A DNA stretch of 44,691 bases from an uncultured Clostridia bacterium (lineage in GTDB: Bacteria > Bacillota > Clostridia > Christensenellales > UBA1242), in contig CALVZK010000002.1 in assembly GCA_944372505.1 (NCBI GenBank), forward strand, positions 1-44,691. Reading direction: 5' to 3'. The notes under the pieces were generated by a model, which worked only from the letters and a program-made list of their open reading frames with translations, ran no database searches and was not told the origin of the DNA. The position numbers and the translations under genes were made by a program. Positions 33,581 to 41,112 of the stretch are shown here, piece after piece. Numbering within the stretch: the stretch's first letter is position 1; every line of letters starts with the position of its first letter.

Positions 33581-33871
33581 GTGGAAAGTACGTTTTTAGA
33601 ACTAAGATGTAAAGAAGTAGTAAATATTTTAGATGGTAGAAGATTGGGACATATCACTGATATGGTATTTGATCTTGGTTCAGCTAGAGTTTTAGGATTT
33701 ATTGTTCCAGCAGAAAGAACAGGCTGGAATATCTTTAAAAATAATGATCAGCTTTTTATTCCTTATGGGTGTGTTGTAAAAATAGGAGAAGACGCATTAC
33801 TTGTTGAACTTCCAAGTCAAGGGGTTCCCACGAATCCATATATTTTGGCTCAAAATAATAAGAAATCTTAA
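33581..33871 (+). CDS. ylmC: YlmC/YmxH-family PRC-barrel sporulation protein
   Basis: The 96-aa protein has a PRC-barrel: LRCKEVVNILDGRRLGHITD, LGFIVPA and the LFIPYGCVVKIGEDALLVE part. YlmC/YmxH genes typically follow sigG in Bacillota; function is poorly known. The start is GTG 33581 without a Shine-Dalgarno sequence. A TTGACG (33554-33559) with a nearby TAAAAT (33575-33580) is close to promoter form, but its spacing is short (15 bp) and the -10 touches the start codon. A bidirectional terminator follows. Confidence 0.9.
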   Translation: MESTFLELRCKEVVNILDGRRLGHITDMVFDLGSARVLGFIVPAERTGWNIFKNNDQLFIPYGCVVKIGEDALLVELPSQGVPTNPYILAQNNKKS

Positions 33872-33873
33872 AT

Positions 33874-33911
33874 AAAAAAAATGAATTCAATATTTGAAAT
33901 CATTTTTTTAT
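33874..33911. terminator. Bidirectional terminator between ylmC and nrdR
   Basis: AAAAATGAATTCAA pairs with TTGAAATCATTTTT with one mismatch, around tat. It serves both converging genes. Confidence 0.7.
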
Positions 33912-33950
33912 TTTGTAATTTTTTCAATATTTTTTGTTTTCAATTATTTT

Positions 33951-34385
33951 TTAATTTTCGATAAACTTTAAAAAATCTCCTATGGTTTTGAAATCATAAA
34001 AAACAGATGCATATCTAATATATCCTACATCATCTAAATTTTTTAAGCGATCTAACACCATTTTACCTAATTCATTTGATGTTAGTTCTTGCAAAAATCT
34101 ATTTTGTATATTTTTTTCTATATCTTTTACAATTTTTTCAATTTCTTCACTATTTATATTTCTTTTTGCAAGCGCAGTTTGCAAACTTTTTAGAAGTTTC
34201 TCTTGCTTGTAAGATTCTCTGGAACCATCTTTTTTTATTATTAAAAATGGAACAACATCTATTGTTTCATATGTTGTAAATCTTCTTCCACAGTTTAAAC
34301 ATTCCCTTCTTCTTCTTATAGCATTTTCACTTGTCCTTGAATCTAACACTTTACTTTCTTCACTTCCACAATAGATACACTTCAT
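33951..34385 (-). CDS. nrdR: Ribonucleotide reductase regulator NrdR
   Basis: The 144-aa protein has an N-terminal zinc ribbon (CIYCG ... CLNCGRRFTTYE, residues 3-43) and an ATP-cone domain (VPFLIIKKDGSRESYKQEKLL, ~45-60 onward). It represses ribonucleotide reductase genes according to the ATP/dATP ratio. The ribosome-binding site aaggag precedes ATG on the minus strand. No ribonucleotide reductase gene is in the window, so its targets lie elsewhere. Confidence 0.97.
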   Translation of the reverse strand: MKCIYCGSEESKVLDSRTSENAIRRRRECLNCGRRFTTYETIDVVPFLIIKKDGSRESYKQEKLLKSLQTALAKRNINSEEIEKIVKDIEKNIQNRFLQELTSNELGKMVLDRLKNLDDVGYIRYASVFYDFKTIGDFLKFIEN

Positions 34386-34491
34386 ATTTATCTCCTTATC
34401 TTTATAATAGCAAATTATATTTATTTTATCAAATATTTTTTTTATTTTGCAAAAATTGTCATATCATGATTTTATTTTAATAAATTATTTT

Positions 34492-34719
34492 ATGGAAAAG
34501 TTAATTAAATGTAAATTTAATAAATTTTTTGTAATCAATAATATTGATGAATCTTTATCTTTGTCTTTAAAAAGAAGACTTTTTGATCTTGGATTTACTA
34601 AAGGACAAAAGATTAAGATTTTAAAGAAGTCGTTGCTCGGGAAAACCTATCTTTTACAAATTAGAGACTATACATTATCTATGAGAGATTATCTTGTCAA
34701 TGCTCTTTGGGTGGATTAA
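34492..34719 (+). CDS. feoA: Ferrous iron transport protein FeoA
   Basis: The 75-aa protein is an SH3-like FeoA domain (LSLSLKRRLFDLGFTKGQKIKIL, then TYLLQIRDYTLSMRDYLVNALWV). It lies just upstream of feoB (12 bp) and is thought to modulate it. ATG 34492 is chosen because the domain begins right after it; no Shine-Dalgarno sequence is visible. A possible promoter (TTGTCA 34456-34461, TAATAA 34478-34483) would give a very short leader. I found no clear Fur box. Confidence 0.88.
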   Translation: MEKLIKCKFNKFFVINNIDESLSLSLKRRLFDLGFTKGQKIKILKKSLLGKTYLLQIRDYTLSMRDYLVNALWVD

Positions 34720-34731
34720 AATGGAGGATTT

Positions 34732-36813
34732 GTGATAGATGTAGTTTTAGTTGGAAATCCAAATACTGGAAAAACAACTTTATTTAATAGTTTAACTGGG
34801 GCTCATGAACATGTTGGAAATTGGCATGGAGTCACAGTAGAACAAAAATCCCGAATATATAAATATAAAAATCATGATGTTAACTTAATTGATCTTCCAG
34901 GTATATATTCTTTAACTGCTTTGAGTTATGAAGAAAGTGAAGGGACTAATTTTCTTTTAAAAAATAGAAATAAACTTGTTGTAAACATTTGTGATGCAAG
35001 TAATTTACAAAGAAATTTATATCTTACGCTAGGACTTTTAGAAGCAGGATTTAATATAATTCTTGTAATAAATCAAATAGATAAAAAACCGCTTTGTAAA
35101 ATTGATTTCGCAAAATTAGAAAATAAACTAAATGTTAAAGTTGTTTATATTGACGCAGGCAATAAAAAAAGTGTTGAAAAAGTAAATGATGCTATTTGCA
35201 ACTTCCAGTCAAAAACACCTAAAAAGTTGCCTTATTTAGATAATTTTGATTTTTCGTCAATTAATGACATAAAAAATATAGAAAAAAATGATATTTTTAC
35301 CAAAATAAAAATTTTAGAAGATGATGATGTTATAAAAAAACAATTTGGTATCAATAAAAATTTAAATAAAATGGAAGAAGTTGCTAGTGTTAGATATAAC
35401 TATATTGATAACGTTTTATCCCAATGCTCAACAACAAAAATTCATCCTTATGGTTATAGCAAGCTTGATAAAGTTCTTTTAAATAGAATATTTGCACTTC
35501 CTATTTTTATTCTTATTTTATGTGTAGTATTTTATATTACATTTTTTGCTATTGGTGCTTTTTTAAGTAATGGATTAAATTTTCTTCTTGATAAATTTAT
35601 AATGTCTCCATTATCAAGTTTTATTTCTTCTCATATCGGAGAAAATCACTTTTTCGTTAGTCTATTTGATAATGCGATTGCTGGAGGCGTTGGAACAATA
35701 ATTTCTTTTTTACCACAGGTCGCTTTATTATTTTTCTTTTTGTCGTTATTAGAAGATAGTGGTTATCTTTCAAGAGTTGCTTTTGTTTTTGATGATATTT
35801 TAAGTAAGGTTGGACTTTCTGGTAAAAGTGTATACACTCTTTTAATGGGATTTGGCTGTTCTACCAGTGCTGTTCTTACCGCTAGGAATATGGAAGATAA
35901 AAATTCTAAAATAAAAACTGCTCTATTGACGCCTTATATGAGTTGTTCTGCAAAATTTCCTATTTATACCGTACTGGGTGGGGCATTCTTTGGAGCTAAA
36001 AATATCTTTGTTATTATTGGCTTATATTTTCTAGGTGTTTTTATTGCGATTTTTCTATCTTGGATTTTTGAAAAAACTATTTTAAAAAGCAAGGCACAAT
36101 CTTTCATATTAGAGTTTCCTCCATATAGAAACATGAACTTTAAACGAACTTTATCTTTGTTATGGCAGAATATAAAATTATTTATTACTAGAGTTGCAAG
36201 TGTCATTTTAGCAATGAATATTATTGTATGGGTTCTTTCTAATTTTACTATCACTTTTAAATTTATTGGGAACGACGATGGCATAAGTATATTAGAAACT
36301 TTAGGAAAGGTTTTATCACCTATATTTATTCCACTTGGCTTTAATAGCTGGGGACTTATTAGTGCACTTATTGCGGGCCTTGTAGCTAAAGAAGTTGTCG
36401 TGTCTTCTATTGCAATGTTTAATGGAACACAACAAAATATTGCTTCAACATTATTTATCTCCTCCAGTGCGGCATATTTCGCGAGTGGAAGTAGTGTAAT
36501 TTCATATTTGATTTTCTGTCTTCTTTATTTTCCATGTATTGCTACTTGTTCAGTTTTATGGAGAGAAATAGGGAAAAAGTGGACAATTGTTGGAATTGTT
36601 ATTGAGTTCTTAGTAGCATATATTGTATCGATGCTTGCATATTTTGTATTTAGAGGTTTTGAAATCTTATCATTTTGGCAGGTTATTATCTTATTTATCT
36701 TTATTATAATGATTTTGTTTGCTATAATTTTTATTTTCAAAAAAATAAGAAAGAAAAAAACTTGCCCTTATAATGAATTTTGCAAAAATAAAAACTGTGA
36801 TAATTGTAATTAA
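34732..36813 (+). CDS. feoB: Ferrous iron transporter FeoB
   Basis: The 693-aa protein starts with GTG behind ggagg. It has an N-terminal G-domain: G1 GNPNTGKT (8-15), G3 DLPGIYSLT and G4 NQID. A helical GDI-like linker follows. The membrane domain of about ten helices has gate motifs (FGCSTSAVLTARNME, YMSCSAKFPIYTVL, GLVAKEVVVSS). The C-terminus ends in a short Cys-rich tail (CPYNEFCKNKNCDNC). It imports Fe2+. feoA precedes it and a terminator overlaps its stop codon. Confidence 0.97.
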   Translation: MIDVVLVGNPNTGKTTLFNSLTGAHEHVGNWHGVTVEQKSRIYKYKNHDVNLIDLPGIYSLTALSYEESEGTNFLLKNRNKLVVNICDASNLQRNLYLTLGLLEAGFNIILVINQIDKKPLCKIDFAKLENKLNVKVVYIDAGNKKSVEKVNDAICNFQSKTPKKLPYLDNFDFSSINDIKNIEKNDIFTKIKILEDDDVIKKQFGINKNLNKMEEVASVRYNYIDNVLSQCSTTKIHPYGYSKLDKVLLNRIFALPIFILILCVVFYITFFAIGAFLSNGLNFLLDKFIMSPLSSFISSHIGENHFFVSLFDNAIAGGVGTIISFLPQVALLFFFLSLLEDSGYLSRVAFVFDDILSKVGLSGKSVYTLLMGFGCSTSAVLTARNMEDKNSKIKTALLTPYMSCSAKFPIYTVLGGAFFGAKNIFVIIGLYFLGVFIAIFLSWIFEKTILKSKAQSFILEFPPYRNMNFKRTLSLLWQNIKLFITRVASVILAMNIIVWVLSNFTITFKFIGNDDGISILETLGKVLSPIFIPLGFNSWGLISALIAGLVAKEVVVSSIAMFNGTQQNIASTLFISSSAAYFASGSSVISYLIFCLLYFPCIATCSVLWREIGKKWTIVGIVIEFLVAYIVSMLAYFVFRGFEILSFWQVIILFIFIIMILFAIIFIFKKIRKKKTCPYNEFCKNKNCDNCN

Positions 36814-36834
36814 TTGTCACAGTTGATTTTTTTT
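36793..36834 (+). terminator. Terminator overlapping the end of feoB
   Basis: AACTGTGATAAT (36793-36804) pairs with ATTGTCACAGTT (36813-36824), followed by a T-run. Confidence 0.85.
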
Positions 36835-36851
36835 TAGAATAAAATAATAAT

Positions 36852-36950
36852 ATGGAAAAGCAAAAAGAAGAAAAAAAATATAAAATAATTTGTATTAAAG
36901 CACCAAAGTGGATTAGTTTTCTGCTTAAGAAATTTTTGAAATCAGCATAA
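36852..36950 (+). CDS. spoVM: SpoVM-like 32-aa sporulation peptide
   Basis: A 32-codon frame encodes a peptide with a charged start (MEKQKEEKK) and then YKIICIKAPKWISFLLKKFL. This resembles SpoVM (about 26 aa; MKFYTIKLPKFLGGIVRAML in Bacillus): both have a beta/loop start, the IK-x-PK-aromatic motif including the key proline, and a basic amphipathic helix. SpoVM marks the forespore surface by sensing membrane curvature and anchors SpoIVA. Position supports it: in Bacillus spoVM lies next to rpmB-yloU-yloV, the same neighbours as here. No clear ribosome-binding site is visible, and the N-terminus is longer than usual. Confidence 0.7.
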   Translation: MEKQKEEKKYKIICIKAPKWISFLLKKFLKSA

Positions 36951-37004
36951 TTTCTTATTTGCTAAAGATACATACTAATGAAATTTTATAGAGATTTTAT
37001 ATAA

Positions 37005-37029
37005 TAAAAAAGCCAAGCGTTTGCTTGGC
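37005..37029 (-). terminator. Terminator of rpmB
   Basis: Read on the minus strand, GCCAAGC and GCTTGGC form a 7-bp stem around aaac, followed by TTTTTT. Confidence 0.9.
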
Positions 37030-37048
37030 AAAATAAAGCATATTTACT

Positions 37049-37231
37049 CTATGCTTTTTTTGCTGTTCTTATACATTTTGTGCATGCTTTTACAGTTTTT
37101 TCTTGTCCGTCTACTGTTATTGTTGTTTTTTGTAAATTTAATTCATATGTTCTATTGTATTTCTTGTTAGAAAAAGATACTTGTTTTCCTGTCATTTTTC
37201 CTCTTCCACATACTTCACAAACCTTACTCAT
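37049..37231 (-). CDS. rpmB: 50S ribosomal protein L28
   Basis: The 60-aa protein has the L28 fold signature (VCEVCGRGKMTGKQVSFS at the start, VKACTKCIR at the end). Four cysteines (CEVC and CTKC) make it the zinc-binding form. The ribosome-binding site ggaggaa precedes ATG on the minus strand. It is divergent from yloU, as in Bacillus. Confidence 0.97.
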   Translation of the reverse strand: MSKVCEVCGRGKMTGKQVSFSNKKYNRTYELNLQKTTITVDGQEKTVKACTKCIRTAKKA

Positions 37232-37422
37232 GTCTTTCCTCCATTATTTATCTTGCATTATACTATATCATTTTTTATTAAAAAAATCAACTCTTTTTTG
37301 TTAGATTTTTTTATTTGTTATATTTAGAGAAGAATTTGGGGAATATTGCTAAAAAACGGTTGTATTTTTTTCTAGAATATAGTATTATATATTAGCAAAG
37401 TGTCTATCTCTAGGGGGTTATT

Positions 37423-37773
37423 TTGACAGTTGATACTAACAACTATTATGGTAATATTTCGATTTCCGACAATTCTATTAGGATTGTCGCGGGTTATGCT
37501 GCTCTTGATTGCTATGGTGTTGTTGATCTTGTTTCTAAATCTTTAGCAGATAGTGCTCGTGAATTATTAAAAAAAGAATCTTATTCCAAAGGGATTAAGG
37601 TTAGTCATATCGACAACAGAATTTATATTGATGTTTACTGTATTTTAAAATATGGTGTTTCTATTAGTGCAGTTGCAGAATCTCTTCGCAAATCTGTTAA
37701 GTATAGCGTTGAAAATTTCACCGGTATGCTTGTTGATGCTGTAAACGTTCATGTTGTTGGAGTTAGGGTTTAG
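37423..37773 (+). CDS. Asp23/YloU-family envelope protein
   Basis: The 116-aa protein is an Asp23/Gls24-family member (GNISISDNSIRIVAGYAALDCYGVVDL ..., ending NVHVVGVRV). Such proteins are cytoplasmic and membrane-associated and are linked to cell-envelope stress. The start is TTG 37423, chosen because taggggg lies 7-8 nt upstream and the family starts here. It precedes fakA by 8 bp, the conserved yloU-yloV pair. Confidence 0.92.
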   Translation: MTVDTNNYYGNISISDNSIRIVAGYAALDCYGVVDLVSKSLADSARELLKKESYSKGIKVSHIDNRIYIDVYCILKYGVSISAVAESLRKSVKYSVENFTGMLVDAVNVHVVGVRV

Positions 37774-37781
37774 GAGATACT

Positions 37782-39416
37782 ATGATTAAAACTATAAATG
37801 GGGCAACCTTTCGAAAGATGATTGTGGCTGGAGCAAGCCTTCTTGAACAAAATAAAAAATACGTGGATTCATTAAATGTTTTTCCTGTTCCTGATGGAGA
37901 TACTGGAACTAACATGTTTTTGACTATGAAAAGTGCGGTTAATGAACTTTCACAGTGCATTTCTAATAATATTTCATCTTTAAGTGAGGCATTCGCTAAA
38001 GGTGCATTGAAAGGAGCTAGAGGGAATTCCGGAGTTATAACTTCTCAAATTTTTAAGGGTTTTGCTAGTGAAACTTCCAAAGTTGATGAAATTACAACAA
38101 AGGTTTTTGCAAAGGCTATGCAGGAGGGTGCTAATATTGCCTATAAAGCGGTTACTAAACCTAAAGAAGGAACTATATTAACTGTTATTAGAGTAATGGC
38201 TGAAAACGCAGTTAATGTTGCAAAGAAATGCGATGATTTTGAAGTTTTTTTCAAAAAAGTTCTAGACACTGGTGAGGAAATTTTAAAACAAACTCCAGAG
38301 ATGCTCCCTGTTTTAAAAAAAGCTGGTGTGGTTGATGCTGGAGGGAGAGGAATCATCGTTATATTCACTGGATTTTATAAGTTTTTAATCGGTGAAGAGG
38401 ATTTTGAATTTAGTTTCGACGATGAAAAGAAACCTCAATCTGTTGATGATGTAATTGCAGATATTAATGCTCTTGAAGATATTCAATTTGGTTATTGTAC
38501 AGAATATATGATTATTCATATGAAAAAGAAAACTACAGAGGCAGATATTGATAAATTAAGAGAAAAACTTGTTGCTCTTGGCGATTCTGTTATTTGTATT
38601 GGTGATTTAAATTTAGTAAAAGTTCATGTTCACTCCAACGAACCTAATAAGGCTCTTGAATATGCCCTTGAATTGGGGGAATTATATAATTTAAAAATCG
38701 AGAACATGCGAGAACAAAATCGCGAATTAAAGAAAAAAGCTGTTGTTCAGGAAGAAACTAAAGAACACGGAATGATTGCCGTTGCTCCAGGAGATGGACT
38801 TTCTGCCATTTTTAAAGATTTAAGTGTTGACGAAATTATTGTGGGTGGACAAACTATGAATCCTTCTGCTGCTGACATCGCCGCTGCTGCTGATAAAGTT
38901 CCTGCAAGAAATGTTTTTGTATTCCCTAATAATAAAAATATTATTTTAGCAGCTCAACAAGCAAATGATCTTACAAACAAAAACCTTATTATTATTCCTA
39001 CCAAATCTATTCCGGAAGGAATAAGTGCTGCTATAGCTTTTAATCCTGATGGTAGCGTCGAAGAAAATGTTGATGCTATGAATGATGCTATTAAGGGCGT
39101 AAAATCGGGCTCTGTTACTTATGCTGTTAGAGACACCCATGTAGACGGTTTTGATCTTTCAGTTGGAGAAATAATAGGCCTTGACGATAAAGCAATTTTG
39201 GCAAAAGGCAAACTTGTGGCTGACACAACGGAAAGACTTGTAGAGTGTATGATTAGCGAAGATACCATGAATATAACACTCTTTTACGGCGAAGATATTA
39301 GGGAAGATGATGCAAATGCCTTGGCAGAAAAATTAGCTTCAAAATACCCGGATTGTGAAGTTACCGCTGCATATGGTGGGCAACCTGTATATTACTATTT
39401 AGTAAGTCTAGAATAA
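37782..39416 (+). CDS. fakA: Fatty acid kinase FakA (DAK phosphatase family, YloV)
   Basis: The 544-aa protein has an N-terminal DhaL-type kinase domain (VFPVPDGDTGTNM ~42-54, KGARGNSGVITSQIFKG), a middle domain and a C-terminal FakA-specific domain (VGGQTMNPSAADI, FPNNKNIILAAQQA). It phosphorylates fatty acids presented by FakB proteins, feeding exogenous fatty acids into phospholipids. No fakB is in the window. Ribosome-binding site taggag; a terminator follows. Confidence 0.94.
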   Translation: MIKTINGATFRKMIVAGASLLEQNKKYVDSLNVFPVPDGDTGTNMFLTMKSAVNELSQCISNNISSLSEAFAKGALKGARGNSGVITSQIFKGFASETSKVDEITTKVFAKAMQEGANIAYKAVTKPKEGTILTVIRVMAENAVNVAKKCDDFEVFFKKVLDTGEEILKQTPEMLPVLKKAGVVDAGGRGIIVIFTGFYKFLIGEEDFEFSFDDEKKPQSVDDVIADINALEDIQFGYCTEYMIIHMKKKTTEADIDKLREKLVALGDSVICIGDLNLVKVHVHSNEPNKALEYALELGELYNLKIENMREQNRELKKKAVVQEETKEHGMIAVAPGDGLSAIFKDLSVDEIIVGGQTMNPSAADIAAAADKVPARNVFVFPNNKNIILAAQQANDLTNKNLIIIPTKSIPEGISAAIAFNPDGSVEENVDAMNDAIKGVKSGSVTYAVRDTHVDGFDLSVGEIIGLDDKAILAKGKLVADTTERLVECMISEDTMNITLFYGEDIREDDANALAEKLASKYPDCEVTAAYGGQPVYYYLVSLE

Positions 39417-39446
39417 AAGAAATGTAAAAACATTTCTTTTTTTTAT
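39416..39446 (+). terminator. Terminator of yloU-fakA
   Basis: AAAGAAATG pairs with CATTTCTTT around taaaaa, followed by T-run. Confidence 0.9.
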
Positions 39447-39473
39447 TTAAAATGTTTATAATAAAAATGTTTT

Positions 39474-40247
39474 ATGAGATTAGATGTTTTAGTTATGAAA
39501 CAATTTAATATTTCAAGAAATCGCGCTCAAGGTTTAATAAAAGAGGGAGATGTATTTGTTGATGGAAAATGTATTCAAAAGGTTTCATTTGATGTCAATG
39601 AAAATGCTATTATAACCAAAAATAATGTTGAGAGCTTTGTTTCTCGGGGAGCATTTAAATTAATTAAAGCGATTGATTTTTTTAAAATTGATTTTAATGA
39701 TAAGGTAATTCTTGATATGGGTGCATCTACCGGTGGATTTACTGAAGTTGCTTTAAAATATGGTGCAAAAAAGGTTTATGCGGTCGATGTCGGAGAAGGA
39801 CAATTAGACTCGAAATTAAAACATAACAACAAGGTTATAAATTTAGAGAAAACAGATGTTAGGCACTTAAAAAAAACAGATATAAGTGATGTTGATTTAA
39901 TTGTTGGAGATATCTCTTTTATTTCTCTTACAAAGATTCTGCCTCACATAAAAAGTTTATTTCAAAATATAGAGATTGTTTGCTTATTTAAGCCACAATT
40001 TGAATGTGGTATTGATATAGCAAAAAAATATAAAGGAATTGTTAAAGATAAAAACATTCACAAAAATTTAATAAAAAGTTTTGTTCTTTTTTTAGATTCG
40101 TTAAATTTTAAACTATCTGATATTACTTTTTCGCCAATAAAAGGTAAAAGCGGAAATATCGAATATTTATTGCATATTAACGGGAATGATGTTTTATTTA
40201 ATATTGATGAAGTTGTAAATATGGCTTTTCAAAATTTTAAAAAATAA
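39474..40247 (+). CDS. tlyA: TlyA-family rRNA methyltransferase
   Basis: The 257-aa protein has an S4 RNA-binding domain (1-60, MRLDVLVMKQFNISRNRAQGLI in outline) and a FtsJ-like methyltransferase domain (VSRGAFKLIKAI, SAM motif ILDMGASTGGFT, VGDISFISLTKIL). TlyA methylates the 2'-OH of rRNA cytidines. There is no Shine-Dalgarno sequence; TATAAT (39457-39462) lies only 11 nt before ATG, so the leader would be about 5 nt. A terminator follows. Confidence 0.93.
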   Translation: MRLDVLVMKQFNISRNRAQGLIKEGDVFVDGKCIQKVSFDVNENAIITKNNVESFVSRGAFKLIKAIDFFKIDFNDKVILDMGASTGGFTEVALKYGAKKVYAVDVGEGQLDSKLKHNNKVINLEKTDVRHLKKTDISDVDLIVGDISFISLTKILPHIKSLFQNIEIVCLFKPQFECGIDIAKKYKGIVKDKNIHKNLIKSFVLFLDSLNFKLSDITFSPIKGKSGNIEYLLHINGNDVLFNIDEVVNMAFQNFKK

Positions 40248-40275
40248 AAAACGCATTTATGGTGCGTTTTTATTT
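40247..40275 (+). terminator. Terminator after tlyA
   Basis: AAAAACGCA (40247-40255) pairs with TGCGTTTTT (40263-40271) around tttatgg. Its A/T-runs may also serve the convergent gene. Confidence 0.88.
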
Positions 40276-40303
40276 AAAACTACTTTTAAGTATTTATATG
40301 TTA

Positions 40304-40963
40304 TTAAAATCTATTTGTTTGTGATGCTGTTGGATATAAAGGTAAATCACTTAAGCCAGGGCACGCATTACAAGTAGGACATGCTTGACATGGTGGTATT
40401 ACTGGATAGCCATATGATGGAACAAGTAAATCCACAACTGCAACAACTTTAACTATTATTTGTAAACATCCAGTTACTGTAAATGTATTTTCGCTAGTAT
40501 AACTTCCTATTGTACTATTAAATACAGCATTTACTTTAATGTCTACTGGCGTGAATGATGGCTGTGGAACAAATAATACTGCACTTTTTGAAATTGTTAT
40601 TGAGCTTGTTCCAGTGCCAACAACTCCATTAGCGTCTCTATATGTTACTGTTAATGGGATTGTTATATTCATTGATACATTTGCATAATTTGATGTTGTG
40701 TCTAATCTATCTATTACAATATCACTTACTGTTATATCACTTCCTATTTGATTAGTAGCTGATATATATGTTAAAGGTAATGCTGGGCTTGCTGGATTAA
40801 AAGCTGTAACAGGTAGAATAACTCCTGTTTCTGTTGTTTGTGATACACATGCATCAAATACTTTTGTAGTTTCAATAAGTACTTTTTCACAAATCCCATT
40901 TAGTGGATTACCGCAAATAGGTCCTGGGCGGTTAGGATTTGTATTATTTATATAAAATGACAT
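40304..40963 (-). CDS. Cys-containing 219-aa protein, possible spore-surface protein
   Basis: The start is ATG at 40963 behind gaggagg on the minus strand; upstream in-frame codons lack such support. The N-terminus (MSFYINNTNPNRPGPICGNP, then GICEKVLIETTKVFDACVSQ) has three spaced cysteines. The middle is beta-rich with Thr/Val/Ile strands, like a domain of extracellular or coat proteins. The C-terminus has a cysteine cluster (CQACPTCNACPG). No signal peptide. A mother-cell sigma-K-like -10 (CATATGCTA) lies 55 nt upstream. Spore coat or exosporium is a guess from composition and this site. Confidence 0.7.
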   Translation of the reverse strand: MSFYINNTNPNRPGPICGNPLNGICEKVLIETTKVFDACVSQTTETGVILPVTAFNPASPALPLTYISATNQIGSDITVSDIVIDRLDTTSNYANVSMNITIPLTVTYRDANGVVGTGTSSITISKSAVLFVPQPSFTPVDIKVNAVFNSTIGSYTSENTFTVTGCLQIIVKVVAVVDLLVPSYGYPVIPPCQACPTCNACPGLSDLPLYPTASQTNRF

Positions 40964-41017
40964 TAAAAACCTCCTCATTTTATGGTATTTGAGTTGCCTT
41001 ATAACTCTGATACAATT

Positions 41018-41026
41018 TAGCATATG
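41018..41026 (-). promoter_or_regulatory. Possible SigK/SigE-type -10 element
   Basis: On the minus strand the sequence reads CATATGCTA, matching the CATANNNTA form of SigK -10 boxes. A CAC lies about 18 nt further upstream, near where SigK's short -35 (AC) is expected. The match is short, so chance is quite possible. Confidence 0.35.
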
Positions 41027-41064
41027 CTTTTAGTAGGGGTTTTTGTGCATAATTTATAAAAATA

Positions 41065-41093
41065 TTGATTTTAAATTTTTATTTTGTTAAAAT
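41065..41093 (+). promoter_or_regulatory. Promoter of prfB
   Basis: TTGATT (41065-41070), 17-bp spacer, TAAAAT (41088-41093), 19 nt before the start codon. Confidence 0.7.
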
Positions 41094-41112
41094 AGTACTT
41101 CGGAGGATTATT

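Noticed and set aside
34447..34491. Longer start for feoA
   Set aside because: The extra 15 codons overlap the likely promoter and are not part of the FeoA domain.
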